The translations under genes were made by a program, and so were the position numbers. Source: a bacterium (GTDB lineage: Bacteria; UBP14; UBA6098; B30-G16). From it: a stretch of DNA of 7,580 nt. The stretch lies in assembly GCA_027007865.1 (NCBI GenBank), contig JALTEE010000264.1, positions 1 through 7,580 on the forward strand, read 5' to 3'. This document shows, one piece after another, positions 1-7,413 of this stretch. The first letter of the stretch is position 1; every line of letters starts with the position of its first letter. The notes under the pieces were generated by a model. That model was given only the letters and a program-made list of their open reading frames with translations, made no database searches and was not told the DNA's origin.

Positions 1-2
1 TC

Positions 3-74
3 GAAAACGCATTCGTATCTGCCGAAAGAGCGATGGACGAAATGCTCGTCTCTTTCAACTCGGTTCCATCATAG
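3..74 (+). CDS. Possible 3' end of a rightward gene cut by the window edge
   Basis: Reading frame 3 of the plus strand gives 23 residues, ENAFVSAERAMDEMLVSFNS then VPS, and a TAG stop at 72-74. The stretch could form an amphipathic helix (alternating A/F/V/M/L with E/R/D), as expected at a protein C-terminus. If real, it converges on the MFS gene and overlaps its last 20 bp. The evidence is thin: the other two plus frames are also open over these few bases, so an open frame alone proves little. No family can be recognised from 23 residues. Confidence 0.3.
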   Translation, partial: ENAFVSAERAMDEMLVSFNSVPS

Positions 75-1248
75 ACTTTTTTGCGGCGCTTTTCATCATA
101 AAAGACGCCAACAAAAACAGTGAGAATGATAATCCGAATGCGGCAGGATAACCTAAAAAGTGCATCGCCACAAATCCGAATACGGGGGCAATCAGTCCAC
201 GAAGCCCCGTCATCGTTATGTGAACGGATTGATATGTCGCTTCATAATCGGGTTCGGCAAAAAATATCGTGCCGAGATTCCACACGATTGTGATACCCGC
301 CATAGCAAGCGAATAGCATATATACGCCGCATATACGGCAAATTTTCCAAAAATATTTCCGCCGAGTAGCATAATCGGAAACAACGCAAGCAGCGCAAAA
401 ATCTTGCTGGCGTAAGTGAATGGATTATGCTTGTCCAAAATTTTGCCCGTAAATGGCGAAAAAACAATAATTCCCAGCATTCCGAGAACGCCTCGCGCAA
501 AAGAAATCTCTTTATAACTCATTTGAAGCGCATCCACCATAAACAGCGGTATCACAGGAGACAACAGCAGAAATCCGAAGCCGTAAATGAAAAAATTCCG
601 CTCGAAAATCCAGAATTTTTTATCCGTTTTGAAAATCGAAACAATTTTTTTAACAGGATTTTCCCACTGTTCCAGTTTTTTCCGTTGCGGAACGGGTATC
701 GCTGCCAACACGAAACTCGTTATTCCGCCGAGTATGCCGACTAAAAAATATATCCATCTGAACCACTGTTCGTTTATATCGAGTAGTGCTCCTCCTGAAA
801 TTGCAGTGATGAGACTCATCCCGTTCATTACGGATGTAGCAATTCCGAACCAGGCACCGCGTCGCTCATCGGGATAGTTTCTTGCAAGAATAAAATTCTG
901 TGCGGGATTTATTATGCCTAATGGCAGCAAGAACAGTATCATAAGCACAAGATACTGCCAAGGAGAGCGCACCCAGAACATTCCCGCCATCGCAGCAATT
1001 CTCAAAATTCCAGCGGCAATCAAAGATGGACGGTAACTTTTCTGCGTCTGCATAGCACCCGTAAAAATCGAAGATAGCAACCACGCAACGGGCAAGCCCA
1101 TCACGAGAAGTGTAATTTGAAATGCGCTCGCCCCCAGTGCTCGCCTCGCGATAACTTCGTAAAGCGATGTGGTTACCCCCATCGAACTACCATTGAAAAA
1201 CGAGAAGATAAGGTGCAATTTTAGTGTCTTTTTCTCACAATTTGTCAT
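55..1248 (-). CDS. MFS family transporter, substrate unknown
   Basis: This is an inner-membrane secondary transporter of the major facilitator superfamily. From the ATG at 1248 it is 397 residues, the usual size for a 12-helix MFS protein. Hydrophobic segments lie at about 10-30, 43-63, 75-95, 98-118, 131-152 and 161-183, then after a basic cytoplasmic loop (about 184-215, rich in K and R) at 216-238, 250-266, 279-297, 302-325, 345-363 and 366-385. The segment LARNYPDERRGAWFG (about 121-135), before helix 5, and GKILDK (about 268-273) in the second half sit where MFS signature loops are expected, but motif A is degenerate. Nothing shows the substrate; drug, sugar or peptide efflux are all possible. 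A longer form starting at TTG 1299 adds 17 polar residues. I prefer the ATG because the extra segment is not membrane-like, and neither start has a Shine-Dalgarno site. It is probably monocistronic and divergent from the radical SAM gene. Confidence 0.85.
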   Translation of the reverse strand: MTNCEKKTLKLHLIFSFFNGSSMGVTTSLYEVIARRALGASAFQITLLVMGLPVAWLLSSIFTGAMQTQKSYRPSLIAAGILRIAAMAGMFWVRSPWQYLVLMILFLLPLGIINPAQNFILARNYPDERRGAWFGIATSVMNGMSLITAISGGALLDINEQWFRWIYFLVGILGGITSFVLAAIPVPQRKKLEQWENPVKKIVSIFKTDKKFWIFERNFFIYGFGFLLLSPVIPLFMVDALQMSYKEISFARGVLGMLGIIVFSPFTGKILDKHNPFTYASKIFALLALFPIMLLGGNIFGKFAVYAAYICYSLAMAGITIVWNLGTIFFAEPDYEATYQSVHITMTGLRGLIAPVFGFVAMHFLGYPAAFGLSFSLFLLASFMMKSAAKKSMMEPS

Positions 1249-1389
1249 AGTGCAATTGTTTGTGTCGTCCAAATCTATCGAAGTTGCATTTTTAGGCAAT
1301 GGATAATTTAGTCTTGCAAAATCTTTGAATATAAACTTATTGCAGTGTGAATTTGTCAGATTAGAATTTGAATGCGCCGGCTATTAAAA
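1249..1389. other. Divergent spacer between the MFS and radical SAM genes
   Basis: About 140 bp (72 bp if both longer starts were used) separate two outward-facing genes, so promoters for both should lie here. The stretch is AT-rich. On the plus strand a TTGCAA at 1314-1319 and a TATAAA at 1330-1335 are visible, but they are only 10 bp apart, too close for a normal sigma-70 pair. No convincing promoter, operator palindrome or purine-rich ribosome site was found for either gene. Confidence 0.5.
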
Positions 1390-3981
1390 ATGAACTCGTT
1401 CGATAGAATAAAAAAATTGCTGCCTCTTGTGCAAAAGCCCGCCCGCTACATCGGCGGCGAAGAAGGTTCCATCGTGAAAGCGCATTCGGGAAAACTTGCT
1501 TTTGCCCTCGCATTTCCCGAAGAATATGAAATCGGTGCGAGCCATTTCGGCGGACAAATCATATATCATATAGTCAATCGAGAAAACGACCTCGTATGCG
1601 AGAGAGTGTATATGCCCGCCAATGATTTTAGAAAAATCCTGCGAAGCAAGAATATCCCGTTGTTCTCGCTCGAAACAAAAACACCGTTAAAAAATTTCGA
1701 TGTAGTTGGATTCACGCTCGAAACCGAACTTTCATACACAAATGTTCTGGAAATGCTATATCTCGGCGGGATTCCGATTTTTCCATTGGAGCGGGAAAAT
1801 GGAAATTCTCCGCTCGTTATCGCTGGTGGAACAGGCGCATTTAGCCCCGAACCTATGTCCGATTTCTTCGATGCGTTTTTCATCGGAGATGCCGAAGCGG
1901 GATTTGTCGATGTTCTGCGGACGATAAAATCTTTTCTCGACGCAGGGAAAAATCGCATACAAATATTGCGCGAAATATCGAAAATCGCGGGAGTGTATGT
2001 TCCATCGCTATACACTGCGGAATTCGACGGTGGAAAATTCGTCGGACTTTCTCCTGTCGACGATGCGCCATATCCCATTCACGCAGCGATTGCGTCTAAA
2101 TTGGAGAATTCGTTTTATCCATCACCGCCGATTTTGCCGTGGATAGAAGTTGTGCACAATCGTCTTCGTGCCGAAATGAACCGCGGCTGCGGTAGAGGAT
2201 GTCGATTTTGTCAGGCGAGTTTCCTGTATCGTCCGCTGCGAGAACGAACACCTGACGACATTTTTTCGGAATTGCGTAAAAATTTTGCGCTCACAGGTTG
2301 GGAGGAAATGGGAATACTCTCGCTCTCTGCAACGGATTACACGGCAATTTCTGCATTTCTCGATAAAGTCGATTCGATAGTGAAACGAGAGCAGGTAAAG
2401 TTCTCGCTGCCATCTCTGCGTATCGACCAATTGGGTGATAGAGCATTCGATGTTCTCGGCGAGAATCGCAAGATGGGATTGACATTCGCTCCCGAAGCGG
2501 GAACAGAAAGATTGCGCTCTGTTATTAACAAACCCCTCGATGAGGGGAACTTTTATGAAACCATAGAAAAAGCGCTTATCCGCAAATGGCGCAGCATAAA
2601 ACTGTATTTTATGCTCGGTCTGCCGACGGAAACAGATGCGGATGTCGAAGGTATTATCGATATGCTTCGCAAAATCAACGGGATAGCGAAACGATACGGC
2701 GCCACAGTTCGTGTTACGCTGTCACCATTTGTGCCGAAACCGCACACACCATTTCAATGGGAACAATTTTTTAGTATCGATGAATTAGCGCGGCGAGAAG
2801 AAATGATTATAAATGGTGCGCCGAAAAGAATTAAAATTTCCGCACGAGACCCAAAAATTTCTGCAATCGAAGCACTCATCTCACGCGGAGACAGAAGATT
2901 TGGAAAAGCGATTTACAATGCCTGGCAAAATGGTGCTATATACGCTGCGTGGGGCGAATTTTTTAATCCAGATTTGTTCTTCGATGCAATAGAAAAAAAT
3001 GGGCTCAACCGCGATGAATTTCTTTCGGAGAAGGATGTAAATTCTGCACTGCCGTGGGATATAGTAGATAAAGGGATTAGGAAAGAATTTTTATTGCGTG
3101 AGCGCGAAAAAGGATACACAGGGAAGTTCACGCCGCCGTGCTGGGAGCGCGATTGCGAAAAATGCGCATTTTGCGATGTTCCGCCGCAGGTGCTCGCAGA
3201 AAAAAGTTTTTCGGAAAAGATTATTACGGATGCGCCGCCAAAAAAGGACATTCGATATGGCAGACGCATAAAGCGAGAGAGTAGAAGCCGAATTGGAACC
3301 GCCGTTCCACTCGTGCGAATAAAATACTCTCGCTTCGGCGATGTGCGTTTCATCGGTCATCTCGATACACTGCGCCTCTGGGAGCGAATGCTGCGAAAGG
3401 CGAAAGTTCCGCTCGATTTCACAGAAGGATATCATACGCGCGCCAAAATATCGTTTTCGCCACCGCTGCCACTGGGATGTGAAAGCGCCGATGAATATAT
3501 CGATGTATATCTGAATGCGGAAATCGGGAATGAGCATATTAAAAGTCTCGCAAAAGCGATGCCGGCAGGATTTAACATATTGGCATACAAACCGATTTCA
3601 TCGAAGCCGCAAGCGATGCAAAACCTTGTGAAATCCGCATTGTGGCGCTGTGTAATTCATACTGATGCGAAATATATCGAAAATGCGATGCGGAAAATAA
3701 GCGAGCAAACTTCGATACAATTTCAGCGGCACAAAAAAATTGTGGATATTCGTCCATTGCTGCTCAAATGGTCGGTTCGCAGCGTCGACGATGGCGCAGA
3801 AATCAAAATGCTGCTCCGCGCAGGTGACAGCGGAAGTGGAAGACCTACAGAATTTTTCCGCGCCGCAGGATTGGACGAAAACACAGTTGCAGATGGAAGA
3901 TACATTCGCGAAAATCTCCTTATACCGAGTGGCAATGGATGGCTCTCGCTGATGGGCGAATATGTGAAACTGCCGTTTTAA
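1390..3981 (+). CDS. B12-binding-like/radical SAM protein fused to DUF2344 (TIGR03960-type)
   Basis: This cytoplasmic 863-residue enzyme closely resembles the TIGR03960 radical SAM family, whose reaction is not established to my knowledge. Residues about 1-230 form a cobalamin-binding-like domain, with family motifs KPARYIGGE (about 16-24), VIAGG and PEPMSDFFDAFFIGDAE. The DxHxxG cobalamin ligand motif is not evident. The radical SAM core follows, with C267xxxC271xxC274 (CGRGCRFC) to bind the [4Fe-4S] cluster, and the typical TFAPEAGTERLRSVINKP and LYFMLGLPTETDADVEG segments. A second cluster, C584-x4-C589-x2-C592-x2-C595, may hold zinc or another Fe-S centre. From about V642 to the end is DUF2344 (RFIGHLDTLRLWERMLRKA, then ISFSPPLPLG). 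I chose the ATG at 1390 because family members begin close to the KPARYIGGE motif. An in-frame ATG at 1372 would add MRRLLK. Neither has a Shine-Dalgarno site. Relatives often sit beside ribonuclease G and ribosomal L21/L27 genes, but not here. The frame is intact. Confidence 0.9.
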   Translation: MNSFDRIKKLLPLVQKPARYIGGEEGSIVKAHSGKLAFALAFPEEYEIGASHFGGQIIYHIVNRENDLVCERVYMPANDFRKILRSKNIPLFSLETKTPLKNFDVVGFTLETELSYTNVLEMLYLGGIPIFPLERENGNSPLVIAGGTGAFSPEPMSDFFDAFFIGDAEAGFVDVLRTIKSFLDAGKNRIQILREISKIAGVYVPSLYTAEFDGGKFVGLSPVDDAPYPIHAAIASKLENSFYPSPPILPWIEVVHNRLRAEMNRGCGRGCRFCQASFLYRPLRERTPDDIFSELRKNFALTGWEEMGILSLSATDYTAISAFLDKVDSIVKREQVKFSLPSLRIDQLGDRAFDVLGENRKMGLTFAPEAGTERLRSVINKPLDEGNFYETIEKALIRKWRSIKLYFMLGLPTETDADVEGIIDMLRKINGIAKRYGATVRVTLSPFVPKPHTPFQWEQFFSIDELARREEMIINGAPKRIKISARDPKISAIEALISRGDRRFGKAIYNAWQNGAIYAAWGEFFNPDLFFDAIEKNGLNRDEFLSEKDVNSALPWDIVDKGIRKEFLLREREKGYTGKFTPPCWERDCEKCAFCDVPPQVLAEKSFSEKIITDAPPKKDIRYGRRIKRESRSRIGTAVPLVRIKYSRFGDVRFIGHLDTLRLWERMLRKAKVPLDFTEGYHTRAKISFSPPLPLGCESADEYIDVYLNAEIGNEHIKSLAKAMPAGFNILAYKPISSKPQAMQNLVKSALWRCVIHTDAKYIENAMRKISEQTSIQFQRHKKIVDIRPLLLKWSVRSVDDGAEIKMLLRAGDSGSGRPTEFFRAAGLDENTVADGRYIRENLLIPSGNGWLSLMGEYVKLPF

Positions 3982-4170
3982 CAAGCATTCCGCTTGAAAA
4001 TCAATCCCTATCAATTCTTATGTATTGCGCTCATTGCTGTCGATAATATTTTCGTTTCTCACTGCGGCAGGATGGCAATTTTTCGCGGATTTTTGCTTTT
4101 ACTGTTTCATCAGATAGAGTAAGGGACAATCGATTTTTTAACTTTTTACTTTGAACTTGCAACTTTGTGT
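3982..4170. other. Convergent spacer with a weak hairpin and a heptamer tract
   Basis: This is the gap between the stop of the radical SAM gene and the stop of polA. Directly after the first stop is a small hairpin, CAAGC (3982-3986), loop ATTCC, GCTTG (3992-3996), which could be lengthened by pairing TTTT at 3976-3979 with AAAA at 3997-4000 across a two-base bulge. It lacks a T-run on either strand, so it is at best a weak terminator or an RNA-end stabiliser. The last 30 bp hold a degenerate 7-bp repeat, listed separately. No gene is supported here. Confidence 0.5.
4139..4166. repeat. Degenerate 7-bp tandem repeat beside the polA stop
   Basis: Four consecutive heptamers, TAACTTT, TTACTTT, GAACTTG and CAACTTT, share the pattern NNACTTK (three have AACTT). 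The tract ends four bases before the polA stop codon (reverse complement TTA at 4171-4173). Read on the minus strand, the units begin AAAGT or CAAGT and resemble the heptamers at 7265-7320. Degenerate intergenic heptamers of this kind are known in some bacteria, for example the short tandemly repeated repetitive sequences of cyanobacteria. With four imperfect units, chance in AT-rich DNA is not excluded. Confidence 0.55.
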
Positions 4171-6873
4171 TTAATGTGCTTCGCCCCAATTCGAGCCAAT
4201 GCCGATATCCACAACGAGGGGAACGCGTAGTTGGACAACATTCGACATCTCTGCTCGAACGAGGTCGGTGAGTTTTTTCTCCTCATTTGGCGGGAATTCG
4301 AAGATAAGTTCGTCGTGAACTTGGAGCAACATTTTGGCAGAGAATTTTTGCGATTTTAGTTTTTTATGAATTGAAATCATCGCCATTTTTATAATATCTG
4401 CTGCGGAGCCTTGAAATGGCGTGTTGACGGCGGCTCGTTTTGCGGCTTCGCGCATTTGATGGCTTTCGCTTTCGATTTCGGGCAAATATCGCCTGCGACC
4501 CGAAATCGTTTCCACATAGCCGTTCTCTTCGGCAAATTTCTCTATCGAATCAAGATATTTCCGCACTTGTGGGTATCGCTGAAAATAGTTGTCGATAAAT
4601 GCTGCTGCTTCCTCATTTGTGATTTTCAACTGTTGAGCAAGCCCATAGGGACTCTGTCCATACATTATTCCGAAATTCACCGTTTTCGCAACTCTGCGGA
4701 GTTCCTGTGTAATCGTGTCCTGTGGCAGTCCCGTGATTAGCGATGCCGTGTATGCGTGAATGTCGTCTCCGCGAAGAAATGCCGAAATTAAATTCCCATC
4801 CTGTGAAAAATGGGCGAGCAATCGCAGTTCGATTTGGGAATAGTCGGCGGACATCATTAACCAGCCATTTTGAGGGATGAAACATTTTCGTATTTCTGCA
4901 CCGAATTCGTGCCGAATCGGGATATTCTGCAAATTCGGCTCGGACGACGAAAGTCTTCCTGTCGCGGCAACCGCTTGATTGAATGTCGTGTGGATGCGCC
5001 CTGTCTGCGGATTTATCAGTTTTGGCAGCGCATTTATGTATGTGGACAGCAGTTTGGACATCTCTCGATAGCGCACAATTTTCTCCGCAATCTCGTATCC
5101 CTGCAATTCTAATTCTTGCATCACTTGCGCATCGGTGGAATATCCTGTTTTCGTCTTGCGGAGCGGCGGAATGGCGAGCACATCGAACAGAATGTGCGAC
5201 AACTGTTTCGGCGAATCTATATTGAATTCTTCGCCAGCGATGTCGAATATCTCGCTCTTAACCTCTTCCATTTTGCGGCGCGCTTCGCTCCCGATTTTCG
5301 ATAGACGCTCCTCATCCAATTTGATGCCGGTCATTTCCATATCTAAAAGCACAGCAATGAGCGGCATTTCGATTCGCTGAAAGAGATTCCACAGGTTCAA
5401 CGCTCTTAATTTGCTCTCAAAAATATGAGCAAGTCGAAATGTGATATCCGCATCTTCGCAGGAATATTTTGCTGCGATTTTAGGCTCGATTTCGTTGAAA
5501 TTTTTTTCGCTCTTGCCATTGCCGACAACATCGGAATACGATGTCATCGTGTGCCCAAAATATTTTAGAGCGAGTGCATCGAGACCGTGCCGGTGAGAAC
5601 TCGGGTCGATTAGATATGCGGCAATCATCGTATCGAAAAATGCTCCATCGACATTGATTCCAGTGCGCTTCAAGATTTTCAAATCATATTTGATGTTTTG
5701 CGCTATTTTTGTGCCTTTCGACGAGAGGATTTTCTCGATGTGCGGTTTTGCCGTTTCCATCGGGATATTTTCGGGGGACTCAAATAATCCGCCCGATTGA
5801 TGATGAGCAAGCGGAATATAATATCCTTTTTGCGGTGCATCCGTGAGCGAAATTCCGACGAGTTCCGCAGACATCGCATTTTTCGATGTAGTCTCTGTAT
5901 CGAAACAAATTTTTTCGCTCTTCGACAATTTTTCCGCAATCTGAGCCAGTTCATCAAGCGATGATACGAGGCGGTATTCTTCGTTTTCGCTTTCGGTATC
6001 CGTATGTTCGGGGAGTAATTTTTTCACCAGCGATGCAAGTTCATATTCATTCAAAATCGGAATCAATTTCGATGCATCGGGTTCACGGAGTTTTGCATCG
6101 TCCAAATTTATCGAAATATCGAGATTAGACCTGATTGTAGCGAGGTCTCGTGAGAGATATGCCAGTTCCTTGTTTTCTGCGAGTTTTTTGCGCACAGAGC
6201 CTGTTATTTCATCGATATTCGCATAAATATTGTCGAGGTTTTCCCATTCCTGTAACAATTTGACAGCAGTTTTTTCGCCGATGCCGGGAACACCCGGGAT
6301 ATTATCGGATGAATCGCCCATTAGAGCGAGTAAATCCACTATTTGTTGCGGCTTCACGCCGAATTTTTCGCCTGCATTTTCGTCCGTCCACAATTTATCG
6401 GGTTTCTTTGCTCTGCCGGGCGCGAGCATTTTTATTCCTGGTCGAAGCAGTTGCAAAAAATCTTTGTCGCCCGTATATATAATCGTTTCGATGCCCTGTT
6501 CTGACGCTCTTTTCGCAATCGTTCCGACAACATCGTCCGCTTCGACGCCATCGATTTCAAAAACTGGAATATTCATTGCCGCAACAGCACTTTTTATCGC
6601 CGGCAGTAGTTCGGATAATTCATCGGGCATTTTAGCGCGCGTTGACTTATATTCGGGATATTTTTTATGCCGAAATGTCGGTTTGCGAGAATCGAATGAA
6701 AATATAATATAGTCGGGTTTCTGCTCTCGAATTATCTTCACGAGCGAATTGAGGACACCGAACAGTGCACTTGTATTGACACCTTTCGAGTTGCGCAGCG
6801 GATTTTTTATCATACTGAAATGATTTCTATACGCAAGCGCAGTGCCATCGATTAAAACCAATTTCTCGGGCAT
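4171..6873 (-). CDS. polA: DNA polymerase I
   Basis: Family A DNA polymerase of 900 residues, close to the E. coli length. It fills gaps and removes RNA primers in replication and excision repair. The 5'-nuclease domain (1 to about 290) keeps its metal-binding acids: D9, D61, E111, D113, D114, D136, D138, D187 and D190, and a helix-hairpin-helix segment GVPGIGEKTA (194-203). The 3'-5' exonuclease (about 300-490) keeps D325 and E327 (FDTET), D397 (NIKYD) and Y470xxxD474, so proofreading is probably active, unlike Taq polymerase. The polymerase domain has motif A DYSQIELR (D677), motif B R726/K730/F734/Y738 (KTVNFGIMYG) and motif C VHDE (D854). F734 aligns with E. coli F762, the residue linked to dideoxynucleotide discrimination. 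The ATG at 6873 is supported by GGAG (6880-6883) six bases upstream. It is the second gene of a likely two-gene operon, 17 bp after the zinc-ribbon gene. Confidence 0.98.
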   Translation of the reverse strand: MPEKLVLIDGTALAYRNHFSMIKNPLRNSKGVNTSALFGVLNSLVKIIREQKPDYIIFSFDSRKPTFRHKKYPEYKSTRAKMPDELSELLPAIKSAVAAMNIPVFEIDGVEADDVVGTIAKRASEQGIETIIYTGDKDFLQLLRPGIKMLAPGRAKKPDKLWTDENAGEKFGVKPQQIVDLLALMGDSSDNIPGVPGIGEKTAVKLLQEWENLDNIYANIDEITGSVRKKLAENKELAYLSRDLATIRSNLDISINLDDAKLREPDASKLIPILNEYELASLVKKLLPEHTDTESENEEYRLVSSLDELAQIAEKLSKSEKICFDTETTSKNAMSAELVGISLTDAPQKGYYIPLAHHQSGGLFESPENIPMETAKPHIEKILSSKGTKIAQNIKYDLKILKRTGINVDGAFFDTMIAAYLIDPSSHRHGLDALALKYFGHTMTSYSDVVGNGKSEKNFNEIEPKIAAKYSCEDADITFRLAHIFESKLRALNLWNLFQRIEMPLIAVLLDMEMTGIKLDEERLSKIGSEARRKMEEVKSEIFDIAGEEFNIDSPKQLSHILFDVLAIPPLRKTKTGYSTDAQVMQELELQGYEIAEKIVRYREMSKLLSTYINALPKLINPQTGRIHTTFNQAVAATGRLSSSEPNLQNIPIRHEFGAEIRKCFIPQNGWLMMSADYSQIELRLLAHFSQDGNLISAFLRGDDIHAYTASLITGLPQDTITQELRRVAKTVNFGIMYGQSPYGLAQQLKITNEEAAAFIDNYFQRYPQVRKYLDSIEKFAEENGYVETISGRRRYLPEIESESHQMREAAKRAAVNTPFQGSAADIIKMAMISIHKKLKSQKFSAKMLLQVHDELIFEFPPNEEKKLTDLVRAEMSNVVQLRVPLVVDIGIGSNWGEAH

Positions 6874-6879
6874 TTAATA

Positions 6880-6883
6880 CTCC
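6880..6883 (-). promoter_or_regulatory. Ribosome binding site of polA
   Basis: GGAG on the minus strand, followed by six bases (TATTAA) and ATG. It lies wholly inside the 17-bp gap after the upstream stop codon, so ribosomes ending the small gene could reload here. Confidence 0.7.
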
Positions 6884-6890
6884 GTATAAA

Positions 6891-7208
6891 TTATTTTTTG
6901 TTCGCTTCTGCTATGAGATTTTCAATTAATTTGAACTCCTCGCCCTTCTCATTCAAAACTTTTTGCACTTCTTCATACGATGATTTTGCATCGTCATCGA
7001 AAGCCCCGACGAATTGTGTTTGGGGAATATCGAGCAGGTCGGCGGGCTTATTCGATGTGTATTTGCTCAGCACATATTTCGCCACAAATGCACCGCATTC
7101 CGCGCATCGAATGAAAACAACGGGTGGTTTTCCAGCTTCGATTAAAAAAATGTTCTCGGTGTGGACAGACCCGCAGACAGGACAGTGCTCGAACCGTATC
7201 TTTGCCAT
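6891..7208 (-). CDS. Small zinc-ribbon protein upstream of polA, function unknown
   Basis: A 105-residue soluble protein that I do not recognise. Residues 9-38 hold C9PVC12 and C35AEC38, a CxxC-x22-CxxC zinc-ribbon arrangement with a short beta-like segment between (NIFLIEAGKPPVVFIRC). Residues 39-70 follow without clear motifs, and about 71-105 is a highly charged, probably helical tail that ends in lysines. There is no signal peptide or membrane segment. The start at 7208 is fixed by a perfect AGGAGG (7215-7220) six bases upstream. The frame stays open upstream to 7421, but that part looks like translated intergenic repeat and lacks such a site. It lies 17 bp ahead of polA on the same strand, so the two are probably co-transcribed. 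Zinc ribbons bind nucleic acid or protein partners, so a link to DNA replication or repair is possible, but it is inference from position alone. Confidence 0.85.
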   Translation of the reverse strand: MAKIRFEHCPVCGSVHTENIFLIEAGKPPVVFIRCAECGAFVAKYVLSKYTSNKPADLLDIPQTQFVGAFDDDAKSSYEEVQKVLNEKGEEFKLIENLIAEANKK

Positions 7209-7214
7209 AATAAA

Positions 7215-7220
7215 CCTCCT
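7215..7220 (-). promoter_or_regulatory. Strong Shine-Dalgarno site that decides the zinc-ribbon start
   Basis: The minus strand reads AGGAGG, then TTTATT, then ATG at 7208. This is the consensus sequence at an ideal distance. It shows that the 105-residue form, not the longer open frame reaching 7421, is the real protein. Confidence 0.9.
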
Positions 7221-7243
7221 ATAAAGTATTTTTATCCATTGCC

Positions 7244-7270
7244 AATATAATATCGATAGTGAAAATTCAA
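7244..7270 (-). promoter_or_regulatory. Tentative promoter of the zinc-ribbon/polA operon
   Basis: On the minus strand TTGAAT (7265-7270) is followed after 15 bp by TATATT (7244-7249), and transcription would begin about 20-30 bp before the AGGAGG site. The position is right, but the spacing is short of 17 bp and the region is AT-rich, so this is a weak call. The -35-like box lies inside the heptamer tract. Confidence 0.2.
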
Positions 7271-7320
7271 AGTCCAAATATCGAATGCCAAACGAGATAT
7301 AAAAATTAAAAATGATAAAA
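7265..7320. repeat. Degenerate 7-bp tandem repeat in the polA operon leader
   Basis: Eight successive heptamers can be laid out without a gap: ATTCAAA, GTCCAAA, TATCGAA, TGCCAAA, CGAGATA, TAAAAAT, TAAAAAT, GATAAAA. Units 1-4 share NNYCRAA (three of them end in CAAA), and units 6 and 7 are identical. The octamer TTCAAAGT (7266-7273) occurs in the opposite orientation in the tract below polA (ACTTTGAA, 4148-4155). The likely meaning is a decayed intergenic simple repeat rather than a protein site. Confidence 0.55.
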
Positions 7321-7353
7321 TTTTCTGACATTGTGGTTTTGCTTCGGTGAGAT

Positions 7354-7413
7354 AGCTCCCATTTGCGAATAAGCAAGAAAAGCTCCGTTCGCTCGAATAA
7401 TAGCGAACTTGCT
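7354..7413. repeat. Imperfect direct repeat and hairpin in the spacer
   Basis: AGCTCC followed by CGAATAA occurs twice (7354-7372 and 7381-7400) with different bases between. The second copy sits in a hairpin: GTTCGCT (7387-7393) pairs with AGCGAAC (7402-7408) around an 8-base loop, and AGCAA (7372-7376) can pair with TTGCT (7409-7413) as an outer stem across a 10-base bulge. There is no T-run, so it is not a classical terminator. Its role is unknown. Confidence 0.45.

Noticed and set aside
1300..1371. Bacteroidota-type promoter (TAnnTTTG) upstream of the radical SAM gene
   Set aside because: The TAGAATTTG at 1362-1370 has three bases instead of two between TA and TTTG and sits directly on the candidate start at 1372, too close to be a promoter for it.
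1566..2078. 170-residue minus-strand open frame opposite the radical SAM gene
   Set aside because: It is antisense to a well-conserved part of the B12-binding-like region and shows no motif of its own.
3982..4000. Intrinsic terminator after the radical SAM gene
   Set aside because: The 5-bp hairpin is followed by AAAA, not a T-run, on the plus strand, and by TTAAAA on the minus strand. I describe it only as a weak hairpin.
4072..4122. 16-residue plus-strand micro-ORF in the convergent spacer
   Set aside because: It has no clear ribosome site and no support beyond an ATG and a stop. Such short frames are expected by chance.
6230..6712. 160-residue plus-strand open frame opposite polA
   Set aside because: It lies wholly antisense to the 5'-nuclease domain of polA, whose conserved residues explain the sequence. 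It is serine-rich, as antisense shadows often are.
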